Source: Mastigamoeba balamuthi (lineage: Eukaryota > Evosea > Mastigamoebida > Mastigamoebidae). From it: 64,000 bases of DNA. The notes beneath the pieces were generated by a model. The model ran no database searches. It was not told where the DNA came from and saw only the letters and a list, made by a program, of their open reading frames with translations. Both the position numbers and the translations under genes were made by a program. Position 1 is the first letter of the stretch. Every line of letters starts with the position of its first letter. Of this stretch, positions 32,727-42,974 are shown piece by piece. The DNA is taken from contig CACRSC010000045.1 of assembly GCA_902651635.1 (NCBI GenBank), positions 167,183 through 231,182 on the forward strand, read 5' to 3'.

Positions 32727-33734
32727 CACTGTTGGGTCCCTTCCGAGAGATATTAGTGATCACTCACCCCCCAAAAGTGATCACTCAAATCTCACCTCCA
32801 CGTCAGGAATTCATCCGCAGTGTGTGCGCGAAAGGCCCCCACATGTGATGGAGGGCGCTCAAGCGCAGAGCAACATATGAATATGTGTTGATGCCTTTCC
32901 CTGCCCACGGTGTCCCGTCTTGGCAGTTACACAGCGCTCTTTGTGAGGCCAGAATGCGACCCGGGGACCATGGCACTGGCAGGGCAGCCCAAGTGCCTGC
33001 TGTGCAGGAGCAGCAAGTTTGCACTTCACGTGACTGCCGTGCATGCCCTGCACCGCGGGGACGTTAGCACTACAATGCCGTCATGCACGCGCTGCCCCGC
33101 CGATACCTTCCAGCCCCACGAGGGCACCACCTCGTGCCTCGCTTGCGACCCAGGGCCTACAGCCCTGTGGGTGCCGCCTCATGCTTGCCGTGCACTGCAG
33201 GGATGTTTAACAACACCTCTGGGTCGCCATCATGCGCCTGCTGCCCCATGGGAGCCTTCCAGCCTGACAAGAGCACCTCGTACTGCCGTGCCTGCGATGA
33301 GAGGGACCCCTACAGCTCAGGGGGCGCCATCTCATGCACCCCATGCACTGTGGGCACTGCACATCCACTGGCAGGCAGTGTGTCGTGCGAGGCCTGCGAG
33401 CTTGGTAGCTCGACCAAGGGCACGAGCAGCATGAACAGCTGCGTGCCCCGTGGGGACGTACAGTGAACGGGGCACGCCCGCATACCACGACTGCAGAGGT
33501 TGCGCCCGGAGGGCTCGGACAACTACGCTGCGTGCGTCCGGCAGCTACGCGCCCAATGCGATGACGTCCGTGCGAGTCAGCGTCAATGGGACCACAGCAA
33601 CAAGTCAGGGGCGTCACAGTGCGAGCTCTGCGAGTAGGAGAAATAGCAGATTCTCTGACTCATCCCCCTAATTTCAGTGATCACTCTTCAAGATATTAGT
33701 GATCAGTGATCACCCCGGGAGGGACCCAACTGTG
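32727..33734. mobile_element. TIR-bounded ~1-kb non-autonomous element
   Basis: The left end (from 32727) reads CACTGTTGGGTCCCTTCCG and the right end, reverse-complemented from 33734, reads CACAGTTGGGTCCCTCCCG. Inside each end lie TGATCACT palindromes and a GATATTAGTGATCA block. The interior holds a broken Cys-rich coding fragment and no transposase, so it looks like a non-autonomous DNA transposon that captured host sequence. No obvious target-site duplication was found. It begins 79 bp upstream of the 5' end of the tRNA gene. Confidence 0.6.
32910..33640 (+). pseudogene. Fragment of a Cys-rich repeat (GCC2/GCC3, growth-factor-receptor-like) protein
   Basis: Consecutive frames on the plus strand encode repeats of the form C-x2-C-P-x-G-x3-P-x6-SC-x2-C, typical of GCC2/GCC3 and TNFR-like cysteine-rich surface proteins. 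Coding begins in one frame (about 33000-33160), continues in a second (about 33160-33466) and passes to a third (33450-33600), so at least two frameshifts interrupt it. There is no signal peptide or membrane anchor. It lies entirely within the TIR-bounded element, consistent with gene capture and decay. Confidence 0.6.
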
Positions 33735-34050
33735 TTTTGGGACCATTATTTTTGCACTGATTGTTGTCTGCTTCCTCACTGTTCCTCACAGTACGGACCG
33801 TGTTCACTCCGAGCTCACATCAACACAACTGATGAGCAGGCACCGAAAATATGGGAGAAAATCTGTCAGACTGCTTCCGCTTTTCGACAAGAAGAAACAG
33901 CGCATTTCTCCATGGGAACACACACCCGTTTGTTGTTCTGCGACATATCCCGCAGATATTTAAGCGTCGGTGGTGCTACGTCCCGTGACACACACCGTTA
34001 ATCGCCCAACGCCAGCATCGGAGAGCGACCCAGAGCAGAGGCCCACCACC
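33735..34050. promoter_or_regulatory. Upstream region of the nitroreductase gene
   Basis: About 315 bp between the TIR element and the nitroreductase ATG. An ATATCCCGCAGATATTTAA block at 33945-33963 resembles the paired ATATC motifs seen before other genes here and may be the core promoter. No coding region seen. Confidence 0.35.
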
Positions 34051-34798
34051 ATGGAGACGCTGACGGCCATCAACCAGCGCAGGAGCACGCGCAAGTTCAC
34101 GTCGGAGCCCGTGCCCCGCGACCTCCTCGAGAAGCTCGTGCACGCCGCCCGCACCGCCCCCACCGCCCGCGACCTCCAGAACCTCCGGTTCTACGTCCTC
34201 ACCAGTGCGTCCCGTCCCCCGCCTCCCTGACTACGCTGAGAGTGCCCTCTGACGATGAGCGATGGGGGGCAGACAAGGACAAGGCCGGTGCGTTCCTGGG
34301 GCAGTACGAGGCCAAGTTCCCGCACCTGCTCGAGCGCAAGCAGCAGCTCAAGGTCGCCAACGCCGTCACCTACGGCGCCCCTGTCGTCATCATCATCACC
34401 TACCCCGTGCGCACCACTCGCCCCTCGCCCCCCGGGAGTGGAGTGGCCGCTGTGGCAGACAGAGCCCTGCTTGCGTTTGAAGCAGTGAAACAAATCAGTT
34501 GATTTGCGCATCTGTGGCAGCTAACAGCGAGACACTGCAGAAGGACAGCGAGTGGGGGCCGATGGACGTGGGGTTCGCCACGCAGAACATCCTGGTGGCA
34601 GCCGAGGCCCTGGGGCTGGGCGCGGTCCCCGTCGGCATGCTGCGTGTCGCCGCCGACGCTGTGCTCGAGTTTGCGGGGGCCGACCCCGCCAAGGAGGCCT
34701 TCGCCCTCGCAGTGCCCGTCGGCTACATCGACCCCACGTACCGCGCCAAGCTCATGCCCAAGAAGGAGCTGCGCAGCACCGTCGTCTGGGTCGAGTGA
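34051..34798 (+). CDS. Nitroreductase-family flavoprotein (3 exons)
   Basis: An FMN-dependent NAD(P)H oxidoreductase. Exons 34051-34204, 34273-34406 and 34499-34798 keep frame (195 residues, normal for the family). The N-terminal RRSTRKF motif is the family's FMN-phosphate-binding segment. APTARDLQNLRFYVL and YGAPVVIIIT match the core strands, and VGFATQNILVAAEALGLGAVPVG is the dimer/FMN helix. The acceptor of exon 3 is the least certain point: 34499 is in phase, while a CAG at 34518-34520 would need another donor. Such enzymes reduce nitro compounds, quinones or flavins and are common in anaerobic protists; the substrate here is unknown. Both donors are GTGCG. Confidence 0.82.
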
Positions 34799-35154
34799 GC
34801 GGGTGCCCCGTGAGTGAGGGGGCATCCGCCTGTCTCCTGCCCCCCCTGGCTGCGTCGTCGTCCAAAGGAAAACAGCTTCCAACACAGCAATACGCACCGT
34901 GGCCGCAGCTGTGCTCGCCTGTGTCGGGATTCTGAGCTGATTGTCTGCAGTGTACCGCCGCAGAAGGACCGTGGGGTCTCTCGTGTAGCCCCTCCTCCCA
35001 CTAGGTGCTGGCCTCTGGTGCTCTGAACCAGCCGTGAAGATGCCAGCGAGACGAGAACGATGTCTTGAATCTCAGGGCACTCAGCTGAGACGAAAACGCG
35101 TTACGAATGCGAGCCGAGCTGTTAAGAATAACAATTGAATGGTGGGCAGTAGTG
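34799..35154. other. Intergenic, no gene seen
   Basis: 3' flank of the nitroreductase gene leading into the repeat-rich block. No motif recognised. Confidence 0.4.
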
Positions 35155-35280
35155 GCGAAATTGAAAAAAAAGCTGACTGCAGTGACTTAGCCTCGCTGAC
35201 TGTAGCCAGGTGGCTGTCCTGCGGACAGTGTGTGGCTTCGTTGCCGCCCCGTGGAGCTGCGGGGATGGTGCTTGCTTATC
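35155..35280 (+). repeat. Diverged third copy of the inner end of the foldback arm
   Basis: About 110-120 bp closely resembling 40955-41095, the inner end of the right arm, in the same orientation. The shared stretch includes GTAGCCAGGTGGCTGTCCTG and GTGGAGCTGCGGGGATGGTG. Several substitutions separate it from the two arm copies, so it is an older remnant of the same element family. Confidence 0.7.
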
Positions 35281-35311
35281 CACAGGCGCAGAGAAAAAAA
35301 GCAACATCATA

Positions 35312-35330
35312 GGGGGGGGGGGGGGGGGGG
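35312..35330 (+). repeat. G19 homopolymer
   Basis: A run of 19 G just outside the foldback element. A C14 run occurs at about 40361-40374 inside it. Both are candidates for G-quadruplex formation and for assembly error. Confidence 0.9.
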
Positions 35331-35610
35331 AGGTGTGTGAGGGGGAGGCGCGCCCCACGTGACCACGATTGTACCGCGGAGTTGTTTCCATCCTTGAGGC
35401 ACGGCCGGGGCCTGGTGAGGAGACCGCGCAGAGGAAAACAAGCAAACTTGCTCTGTGGTCGAATTGAATTGCGAAAATGGGAATAATAAAAGAAGAGCAT
35501 TACAGCCTTGAAAAGCCGGTGGGAGCAGGTACGATGGCTGTGCATTGTAGACAGACCAGGGGCATATCATTGCTTATGAGGGCCGCACAGTTGAGCAGTG
35601 AAACAAAAAG

Positions 35611-36948
35611 TAAAGTGTGCTGCATACCACAAATTCGCGCGGAGATTCGTGGGGTCATTCTCGGGGTCGGTGGAGTCAGCCGACCGCCTGCGACTTCTCG
35701 CAAGGGGCGGTACTATCACGCGCGAGAGCCCGACCTGGCGGTCGGGAGACTCCTATCGACCCAGAGGGGACGACCCCACGAATCTCCGCTCTCGTTTTTC
35801 TGATACCCAACACATCGGTTTTGGATTGCCGGCATACCCGCGACATCGCGCGCCCTCGCAGAGCAAAGGTTCGCGTCGCTGTGACCAGCCCTGTTCGGTG
35901 AGGTGTCGTGCACCCCGCTCCTGCCGGCCCTCCGGAGTCTGGCGGGGCGTCTCTGTTGCGCTCGCGCGCACTTTTGGGTAAAGTTGCCCAAATTCAATCT
36001 TCGCGGCCCCTTTGTTTGTTTCCGTCGCCGCGCCGCGCCGGACGCTCAGTCGCCAAGCCCTTGTCGGGGCCGGGCCATGCTCGGTCGGCTGGGGGAAGCG
36101 CTGAAGCACAGCACGGCGAAGAAGCTGGCCGCAGGTCACGCGAGTGCGCTGCACCCCTCTTCTCTTTCTTCGGATTTCCTCGGTTTGTTGTATTTCTGTC
36201 CGCTGGTCTCGGCAGGCGGCCGCACAATCTGCAGCGCCGCTCGCGCGCCGCTGCTGCGCATGGCGTCGCTACCCACCCGCGGGCATGTCGCGCACGTGCA
36301 AACTTTGCTGTGCGGCCGTTTCAGGTGTTGTGTGTGGCGGGGAGGTCTGGGCGGGTGCGATTGGCCTCGCTGTGCGCTTGGCCGGGTGGGTGCGTCTCTG
36401 TCTGACGGCTGTCGTGCCCGCTCGCACGCTCGGGAGGCCGCGCAGGAGGACGCGGCGCGAGGGTCTCGTGCGCCACGCCACGCAACGTGCTCCAGTGGGT
36501 CGGCGTCTGTCCCCGAGAGGGGCACCGTGGCGTTCAGCATCTCTGTCTCGCGCTGCGCTGCCCCGCTGGACCCCAGGGGAACTGCCCTCCCCCCCCCGTC
36601 CGTGGCTGCGACCCTCTGCCAGAGCAGCAACATCGTTCTTCGCCAGGCATCAATTGCCTGCCCCGGGGGCTGCGCGGACGGGTGGCGGGGGTGACCCATA
36701 ATGGGCCTCGGCAGACACGGTATGGCGAGATTCTTGGGGCGTGGTATCAGGGGGGATACCTCTGTGGGGCTGTGGGGGTGGTGGCGAAGCACGGTCACCT
36801 GGCTGAGCAGTGGGCAGCCAGGCTCAGTAAGCACCATCCCCGCAGCTCCACGGGCAGCAGCGAAGTCGCCCCACACTGGTCGCAGGACAGCCACCTGGCT
36901 ACGGTCAGCCAGGCACAGTAACTGTAGCCCTCTTTTTTATTTTTCACT
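35611..36948 (+). repeat. Left arm of 1.34-kb inverted repeat
   Basis: Each position x in this arm pairs with 77908 minus x in the right arm (40960-42297). The arms are nearly identical for 1,338 bp, including low-complexity parts, which indicates a recent origin or gene conversion. The outermost ~30 bp differ more. Long overlapping open frames occur on both strands. A plausible gene start faces inward: ATG at 36077, a short helical peptide, then a GT-AG-like intron to about 36222. Confidence 0.93.
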
Positions 36949-38059
36949 CCACAGGACAAGGTCTACTGCGACTAATCAAAGGCCAAGCATGACTGAACGT
37001 GTTGTGATGCAAAAGTCTGATATGCACACACACGGAGGCTCAAGGCACGAAGCACTTGGCCTGAAGGGACAACTTTCATTTGAGACCCACCAGGACCATG
37101 CAGAAGCAGCTGGGTGTGCCTGGACGTTGTCTACAATGGGTCGCAGTAGTATTGAGCCTCCAGAGTGAATTAGGCAGACAGGACCCGGTATTGAGAACCC
37201 CACTCTCCGTGAGCCTGCAACAATCACATTTCCTGCCTGTTGAGTACTCTGTCAGTTAGGGGGCTCGTCACGTGTGCTTTCCACTTGCGTGGTGCTCATT
37301 GCACAAACGCGCAACTGCAACTGTGACCGTGCTGCTGCTGCCCGTCTGCCTGTGCTCGGCCCCTCGGGGGCATGCAGACATGCAGGCCGTCTGGAATTCT
37401 CTGGAGGCGCCCCGAGCAGCACGAGAGCAAGAGCGAGAGCGAGGAGCAGACCGCATGTGCCCTGTTCCTGCTCCCAGCCTCGTTGGTCTCTGCCGGGGAC
37501 CGTGAGGTCTTTGCTCTGTGCAGTGGCCTCATGTGATACTCAGGGGCCTGGCCATGTACCCACTGAGCTGCAGGGTCGCTAACTACACCCTCTGCCCAGT
37601 GCCTGCAGCACCCAGGCACTCACGGACACGCACCCCACGTTCCTGCTCACGCCCCTCGCCACTGCAGTCACCACCATGATGCAGAGGCACCCGCTCCGGT
37701 ACTCCCTCCAGTGCATGTGCTGAAGCACAGGCCGTGGCGGCGCTGCTGAAATCGAGGCCTGCTCCTGCTCATTGCGCAGCTGCACCTGTCGGGAACTGCT
37801 GCCGAAAACGCCGGGCAGCAGCACCACAGCAGCACTGCCCTCCTGTGCGCCGTTCTCGTGCAGCTGTGCTCTCGTGCATCTGAAGGTGCCCTGGTATGCC
37901 TTGCGAGCTCTGGGGCTGCCGAGACCATCGCCCTGTTCCTGCAGTGCAGGCCTGGCCCCTCCTATCAGATGGACTGGGCGCAGCAGCACTGCCTGGAGCA
38001 GCAGCAGTAGCAGATGATGTACCGCTGTGCCATATGCGTGCTGTGCAGCCTCATAGGCC
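36949..38059. other. Left part of foldback centre, no gene assigned
   Basis: Moderately GC-rich sequence between the left arm and the first ORF. Overlapping frames on both strands lack motifs. Confidence 0.4.
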
Positions 38060-38551
38060 ATGGCGGCCAGCCAGGGCACACCGTGCATTGAGGCGGGCCT
38101 GCTCAAGGGGGTCCTGGTCACTGTGTCTGTCAGGGGTACGGCTGAGCTGCTGGCAGAGCCGCAGCTGCAGCTGGCAGACGCCCTGGGCAGGGCAATCCGT
38201 GCTGTCGTGGCAGCAGAGCCTCGGGAGCGCTATGTCCAAGAGAGGGGCCTCAGTGTGAGGATCCTGGCTGATGTGCTGCACCACGTTGTGGCCAGCAGCA
38301 GCACCAAGACCACGGCCGTGGTGCTCGAGGCCCTGCACGACCTGCTGCTCCAGAGCACTGCCAGACGACTGATGCAGGACAACAGCAGTGGTGGTGGCAG
38401 CAGTGGCAGCAGCCAGAGCACAGCGGGCTGTTTGATGGCAGTGATATCCACTGCTGCTGTGCAAGCAAGGCTCCGGAAGAGGGTCCACCATGCAGACCGA
38501 GCCGCAGCTGCAGCTGCAGCCTCGGATGACGGTGGCGATAAACTGCAATGA
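38060..38551 (+). CDS. Hypothetical protein ORF1 in foldback centre
   Basis: A 163-residue frame from a true ATG with codon use that looks coding. Residues ~10-105 are helical with many Leu/Ala/Val residues. Residues ~118-130 are a Ser/Gly linker and the tail is Ala-rich. No family recognised. It overlaps ORF2 by 62 bp in another frame, so the pair may be two proteins, one gene with an intron, or one gene broken by a frameshift. Confidence 0.45.
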   Translation: MAASQGTPCIEAGLLKGVLVTVSVRGTAELLAEPQLQLADALGRAIRAVVAAEPRERYVQERGLSVRILADVLHHVVASSSTKTTAVVLEALHDLLLQSTARRLMQDNSSGGGSSGSSQSTAGCLMAVISTAAVQARLRKRVHHADRAAAAAAASDDGGDKLQ

Positions 38552-38885
38552 TGCAGCATGCACGGACAAGCACGAGCAGAGGCAGAGGGCCCGTCGTCGA
38601 GTGCACAAGCTGTGCAAGGGCTGCCTGTCCTCTCTGGCCACCATGGAGGCCATGAAGAGGAGGGCACTGCTGGCCAAGCAGGTCCGAGTGGCCGAGGCAA
38701 GAGTGCAGGAGCTCGAGGCAGTGCAGCGGAAGCTCGTTCATGCACTCGATGATGTAAGGGCTGCCAGGGAGGAGGAGCGGGAGCAGCACAGGGCAGACCT
38801 TCTTCTGCTTGCATGGGCTTCTGAGAAGCTAACTGCACTGAGGAAAGACTACGACTGCTTGCTGGCCCGCTATACTAATACGTAA
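38490..38885 (+). CDS. Hypothetical coiled-coil protein ORF2 in foldback centre
   Basis: A 131-residue frame from a true ATG. After a Gln-rich start, residues ~18-48 hold CTDKHEQRQRARRRVHKLC followed by KGC, a Cys/His/Arg-rich patch that might bind metal or nucleic acid. Residues ~50-125 form a clear coiled coil. Codon use looks coding. No known family. The start overlaps ORF1, giving an arrangement like the overlapping frames of mobile elements. Confidence 0.45.
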   Translation: MQTEPQLQLQPRMTVAINCNDAACTDKHEQRQRARRRVHKLCKGCLSSLATMEAMKRRALLAKQVRVAEARVQELEAVQRKLVHALDDVRAAREEEREQHRADLLLLAWASEKLTALRKDYDCLLARYTNT

Positions 38886-39132
38886 TTAACGAGCACAGTA
38901 GTGTGGGAGGGAGTACGGGTATGGGAAGGGGGGGAAAGAACAAAAGAAGCCAGTGGCCTGACGCAGTTCCTCCACTGACCTGACCACGACTGCACGCACG
39001 CGTGAAGTAGCTTTGGCCCCAGCTTTTGAATGTGCCGCGACCACACACGAGTGACTGTCGGAGTGATGTGTGAGAAGAGGGCAGGCATCCATCGCACTTG
39101 TATCAAAAATACGTTTGGTAATGAAACAAAAA
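38886..39132. other. Short non-coding spacer
   Basis: 3' flank of ORF2 up to the tRNA-like block. Nothing recognised. Confidence 0.4.
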
Positions 39133-39210
39133 GTGGAGTCGTGCGGGGCTCGACTCTGGGACCAGTGGCTCCAGTCTCACCGCCCTAGCCGCTAGGCCAC
39201 ACGGGCTCCT
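39133..39210 (-). ncRNA. Degenerate tRNA-like sequence (possible SINE head)
   Basis: On the minus strand a good A box (TGGCCTAGCGG) and a B-box-like GAGTCGAGCCC occur at tRNA spacing, followed at once by a T5 Pol III terminator. A 5-bp anticodon-like stem can form around GAGCCAC. The acceptor and T stems pair poorly, so it is unlikely to be a working tRNA. A tRNA-derived SINE head or tRNA pseudogene fits better. Confidence 0.4.
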
Positions 39211-40959
39211 ACAATTTATTTCACCGAGTTTTCTCCCTTTTTATCCTGCCCCCTCCCTCGTCCTTTGCTCTTTCATCCCGTCCCCGCCGTCCCCATCTGC
39301 CTCCCACACTCCTGCAACTCATCTTTTGACACGATAACTTTACATCCATCGGGCCCGCAGGCCCCTTTTTCCCGTCCAAATATCTGTCGCACCAAAACTC
39401 TGGCTGCCCACCACCGGGCTCCGGCATGCTCAAGTGTCGCACACGACGTTGCCTCAAAGGTCGCGCACCTGCGTGGGGCCTCTCTGCGACCCTGCGACCC
39501 CAAAAATCTCCGCGGGGGTTATTATCAAGTGCTTCCCCCGGCGCCTCAGCTCCAGCAGCGCCGCGCACGCATATGTCTTGCCCCGTACCCTCCCGCCCAC
39601 GAATGGCCAACCCCAGAACGGTCGCTGACCGTATGCCTGCCCACCTTGCCCTCCTGCCCTCCCCGCGGCATCCCTTATGCACGCGCAAGCTAAGCTCGTA
39701 TTTCTTCTACGGCGATACCCCCCCGCGTTCCACTCATGAGACCGAGCAGCACCTAGTGGCCCTCACTTGAACTTAGAATGCAGTGGCCATATTACAGGGT
39801 TTCTGGTATCCACTTCCAGATGCTCGCCTCGAAGGCCCTCATGATTGACGTCAACCCCATCAGCAGCGATTCCTCTCAGCACCAGCCGCAGTGCTGTCGT
39901 GGTCCCCTCCATCTGACACACAGTCATAGGGCGGACCGCCGAGGGAGGGGACCAGCCGCACCTGTTGTCCGCTGTCTTGCTGGTGGTGACTCTGAGCTCT
40001 CGGTCCGCCAAGACAGTCAGGGAGGTATCCTGCAGGGTGTGCTTCTAGACTCAGCAACGCACAGAACCAGCACTGGTACTGCTGCTCCGGCCTGGCCGAG
40101 ATGCCCTCGATGACGTCTTGGGCAGCAGCGCGTCCCATGCCACTTGGTCCGAGAGATCCCACGAGGTTCGCGCGATGCCCGTTGTTGGTTGAAGACCCGT
40201 GGTCATAACAGGCAGTCAGCCTTCTCGAGTCCCCCACCCCCACTACCCTGTGGCTGTGACCCGAGATCAGGTACCAGTGGAGGGGCCGTACCCCACGTGC
40301 ACCCAGTGAGACGACCCATGCCCTCTGCTGCCGCGCTCCAGGCAAACGTAGGCGTCCTGTGCCCCCCCCCCCCCTTTGTAGAGCAGCACCGAGAGCTCAA
40401 TGGCACAGTTGGAGAGCTGCGTAAGGGCCAGTGTGGACACCCGAACTGACCGGGCTGGCAGCACAGGTCCAAGAGGTTCACGGCTGCAGAGAGCATGGGC
40501 CCCGGTGGCCGCCAGCTCCGCCGAGCACAACAGTGGATCTGTGGCCTGGCTGCGTCCTTGGCACCTGAGACGTCTACGAGGTCTGTGAAGTTACTGTGAG
40601 CGAGGATTAGACTGAATCAGTGCACCTTCACATAGTTGATTCTCAAGGGGTGCGAGAAGCCTACTGAGGTTTGGCAACGGCGCCTGTCTGCAGACGACGT
40701 GATTGTCTTTAGCTCCGTTCATAGCTCATCGCACACCATAAAATGAGAAGAGCCTGCTTGCCTCAAATAGACCAAAACCAAACCACTGTTGTAGTGCTTG
40801 ACAAGCCCATCGATGCCAAGAGACCCTGCCTGCCACTGCTGCCACTGAAGGGACTGGCCTGGTATCTGCTACTCAGAGCAACGTCATGCGAGGCCATCAA
40901 TGCCTTCATCCGGTCTGCGTAGACTCAAGAAGAGGAGAACAGTTGAGATGTTGTCAGCA
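39211..40959. other. Right part of foldback centre, no gene assigned
   Basis: GC-rich to moderate sequence with overlapping frames on both strands. Minus-strand frames between about 40350 and 39763 look faintly polyprotein-like but carry no recognisable motif. Contains the C14 run at about 40361. Confidence 0.35.
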
Positions 40960-42297
40960 AGTGAAAAATAAAAAAGAGGGCTACAGTTACTGTGCCTGGC
41001 TGACCGTAGCCAGGTGGCTGTCCTGCGACCAGTGTGGGGCGACTTCGCTGCTGCCCGTGGAGCTGCGGGGATGGTGCTTACTGAGCCTGGCTGCCCACTG
41101 CTCAGCCAGGTGACCGTGCTTCGCCACCACCCCCACAGCCCCACAGAGGTATCCCCCCTGATACCACGCCCCAAGAATCTCGCCATACCGTGTCTGCCGA
41201 GGCCCATTATGGGTCACCCCCGCCACCCGTCCGCGCAGCCCCCGGGGCAGGCAATTGATGCCTGGCGAAGAACGATGTTGCTGCTCTGGCAGAGGGTCGC
41301 AGCCACGGACGGGGGGGGGAGGGCAGTTCCCCTGGGGTCCAGCGGGGCAGCGCAGCGCGAGACAGAGATGCTGAACGCCACGGTGCCCCTCTCGGGGACA
41401 GACGCCGACCCACTGGAGCACGTTGCGTGGCGTGGCGCACGAGACCCTCGCGCCGCGTCCTCCTGCGCGGCCTCCCGAGCGTGCGAGCGGGCACGACAGC
41501 CGTCAGACAGAGACGCACCCACCCGGCCAAGCGCACAGCGAGGCCAATCGCACCCGCCCAGACCTCCCCGCCACACACAACACCTGAAACGGCCGCACAG
41601 CAAAGTTTGCACGTGCGCGACATGCCCGCGGGTGGGTAGCGACGCCATGCGCAGCAGCGGCGCGCGAGCGGCGCTGCAGATTGTGCGGCCGCCTGCCGAG
41701 ACCAGCGGACAGAAATACAACAAACCGAGGAAATCCGAAGAAAGAGAAGAGGGGTGCAGCGCACTCGCGTGACCTGCGGCCAGCTTCTTCGCCGTGCTGT
41801 GCTTCAGCGCTTCCCCCAGCCGACCGAGCATGGCCCGGCCCCGACAAGGGCTTGGCGACTGAGCGTCCGGCGCGGCGCGGCGACGGAAACAAACAAAGGG
41901 GCCGCGAAGATTGAATTTGGGCAACTTTACCCAAAAGTGCGCGCGAGCGCAACAGAGACGCCCCGCCAGACTCCGGAGGGCCGGCAGGAGCGGGGTGCAC
42001 GACACCTCACCGAACAGGGCTGGTCACAGCGACGCGAACCTTTGCTCTGCGAGGGCGCGCGATGTCGCGGGTATGCCGGCAATCCAAAACCGATGTGTTG
42101 GGTATCAGAAAAACGAGAGCGGAGATTCGTGGGGTCGTCCCCTCTGGGTCGATGGGAGTCTCCCGACCGCCAGGTCGGGCTCTCGCGCGTGATAGTACCG
42201 CCCCTTGCGAGAAGTCGCAGGCGGTCGGCTGACTCCACCGACCCCGAGAATGACCCCACGAATCTCCGCGCGATTTTGTGGTATCCAACACACTTTA
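40960..42297 (-). repeat. Right arm of 1.34-kb inverted repeat
   Basis: Reverse complement of 35611-36948, differing by a few substitutions, for example a T-to-C change near 35755/42153. It carries the same inward-facing candidate start, here on the minus strand near 41831. Confidence 0.93.
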
Positions 42298-42974
42298 TTT
42301 TTTTTCGCCGCAATACCGCGTGGCCTCAACAGCAGAGGGCGCATCCCCTTGTCTTACCCGGACAAGATTAAAGCCGTCGCACCCGCACCTGCTGGCCTTC
42401 AAGAGGCACGTAGCACTTTTTTCTGTTTGTGTTCCCTATCTCCTCTGTATGAGAAACTTGTCTGCAAGTCTCAACACTCCTCACCACCACGCTCTGTTTG
42501 TGTGCTGCCCTCGTGTGAGATTCCATTGTCCCGCTGGCTCTATGCGTTGTTCTCATATGCTCAGACCCACCCGCACACGAAGAGGTCGCGTACAGATACA
42601 ATGCTTCCTGGTTGCTGTGGCCACTTGCATCTACTTCTCCTTTGGTGAGGCTGTTCCGGCAAGATCCTGCGCCTGTCCTGGGGCTGTTTTGCGCTGTCGA
42701 GCAGAATGCGGGCTGATCGACGGGTTCTGAGTCAGTCGTGTCTTTCTTGAAGCATGCAGGTCAACAAGGCCTTTTCTGCTCTGCCGTTCACTACGGGTGC
42801 GGCCTCCCAGCCGCTGACCACGTGGTCTTCGGCGGACTCAAACTTCATAAACTGCCGAGACGTCCCTGACAGGCATGCCACTCAATCACTGTTGTGTTTG
42901 CTCTCCATTCTGAGCGAGCGGCAGGCGTTCGGCGAGATGGGTGGCACGCCGACCCACGGTGCCCAGCGTTGCCA
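42298..42974. other. Intergenic, no gene seen
   Basis: Right flank of the foldback structure up to the stop of the SDR gene. Only short frames. Confidence 0.4.

Larger units (their letters stand above)
35611..42297. mobile_element. 6.7-kb foldback (long terminal inverted repeat) structure
   Basis: Two 1,338-bp inverted arms enclose 4,011 bp. The layout matches foldback-type transposons or a recent inverted segmental duplication. The centre holds two overlapping coding ORFs (38060-38551 and 38490-38885) and a degenerate tRNA-like block, but no transposase I can recognise. A diverged piece of the arm outside the element (35155-35280) shows that the arm sequence belongs to a repeated family. 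Confidence 0.6.

Noticed and set aside
35903-36694. 263-codon ORF in the left arm, mirrored at 41214-42005
   Set aside because: Equally long frames run on the opposite strand of the same arm and no domain is visible; the apparent gene start at 36077 needs an intron and could not be extended.
39763-40345. Minus-strand frames suggestive of a reverse-transcriptase-like polyprotein
   Set aside because: No catalytic YxDD, RNase H or zinc motif could be found in any frame, so no retroelement was called.
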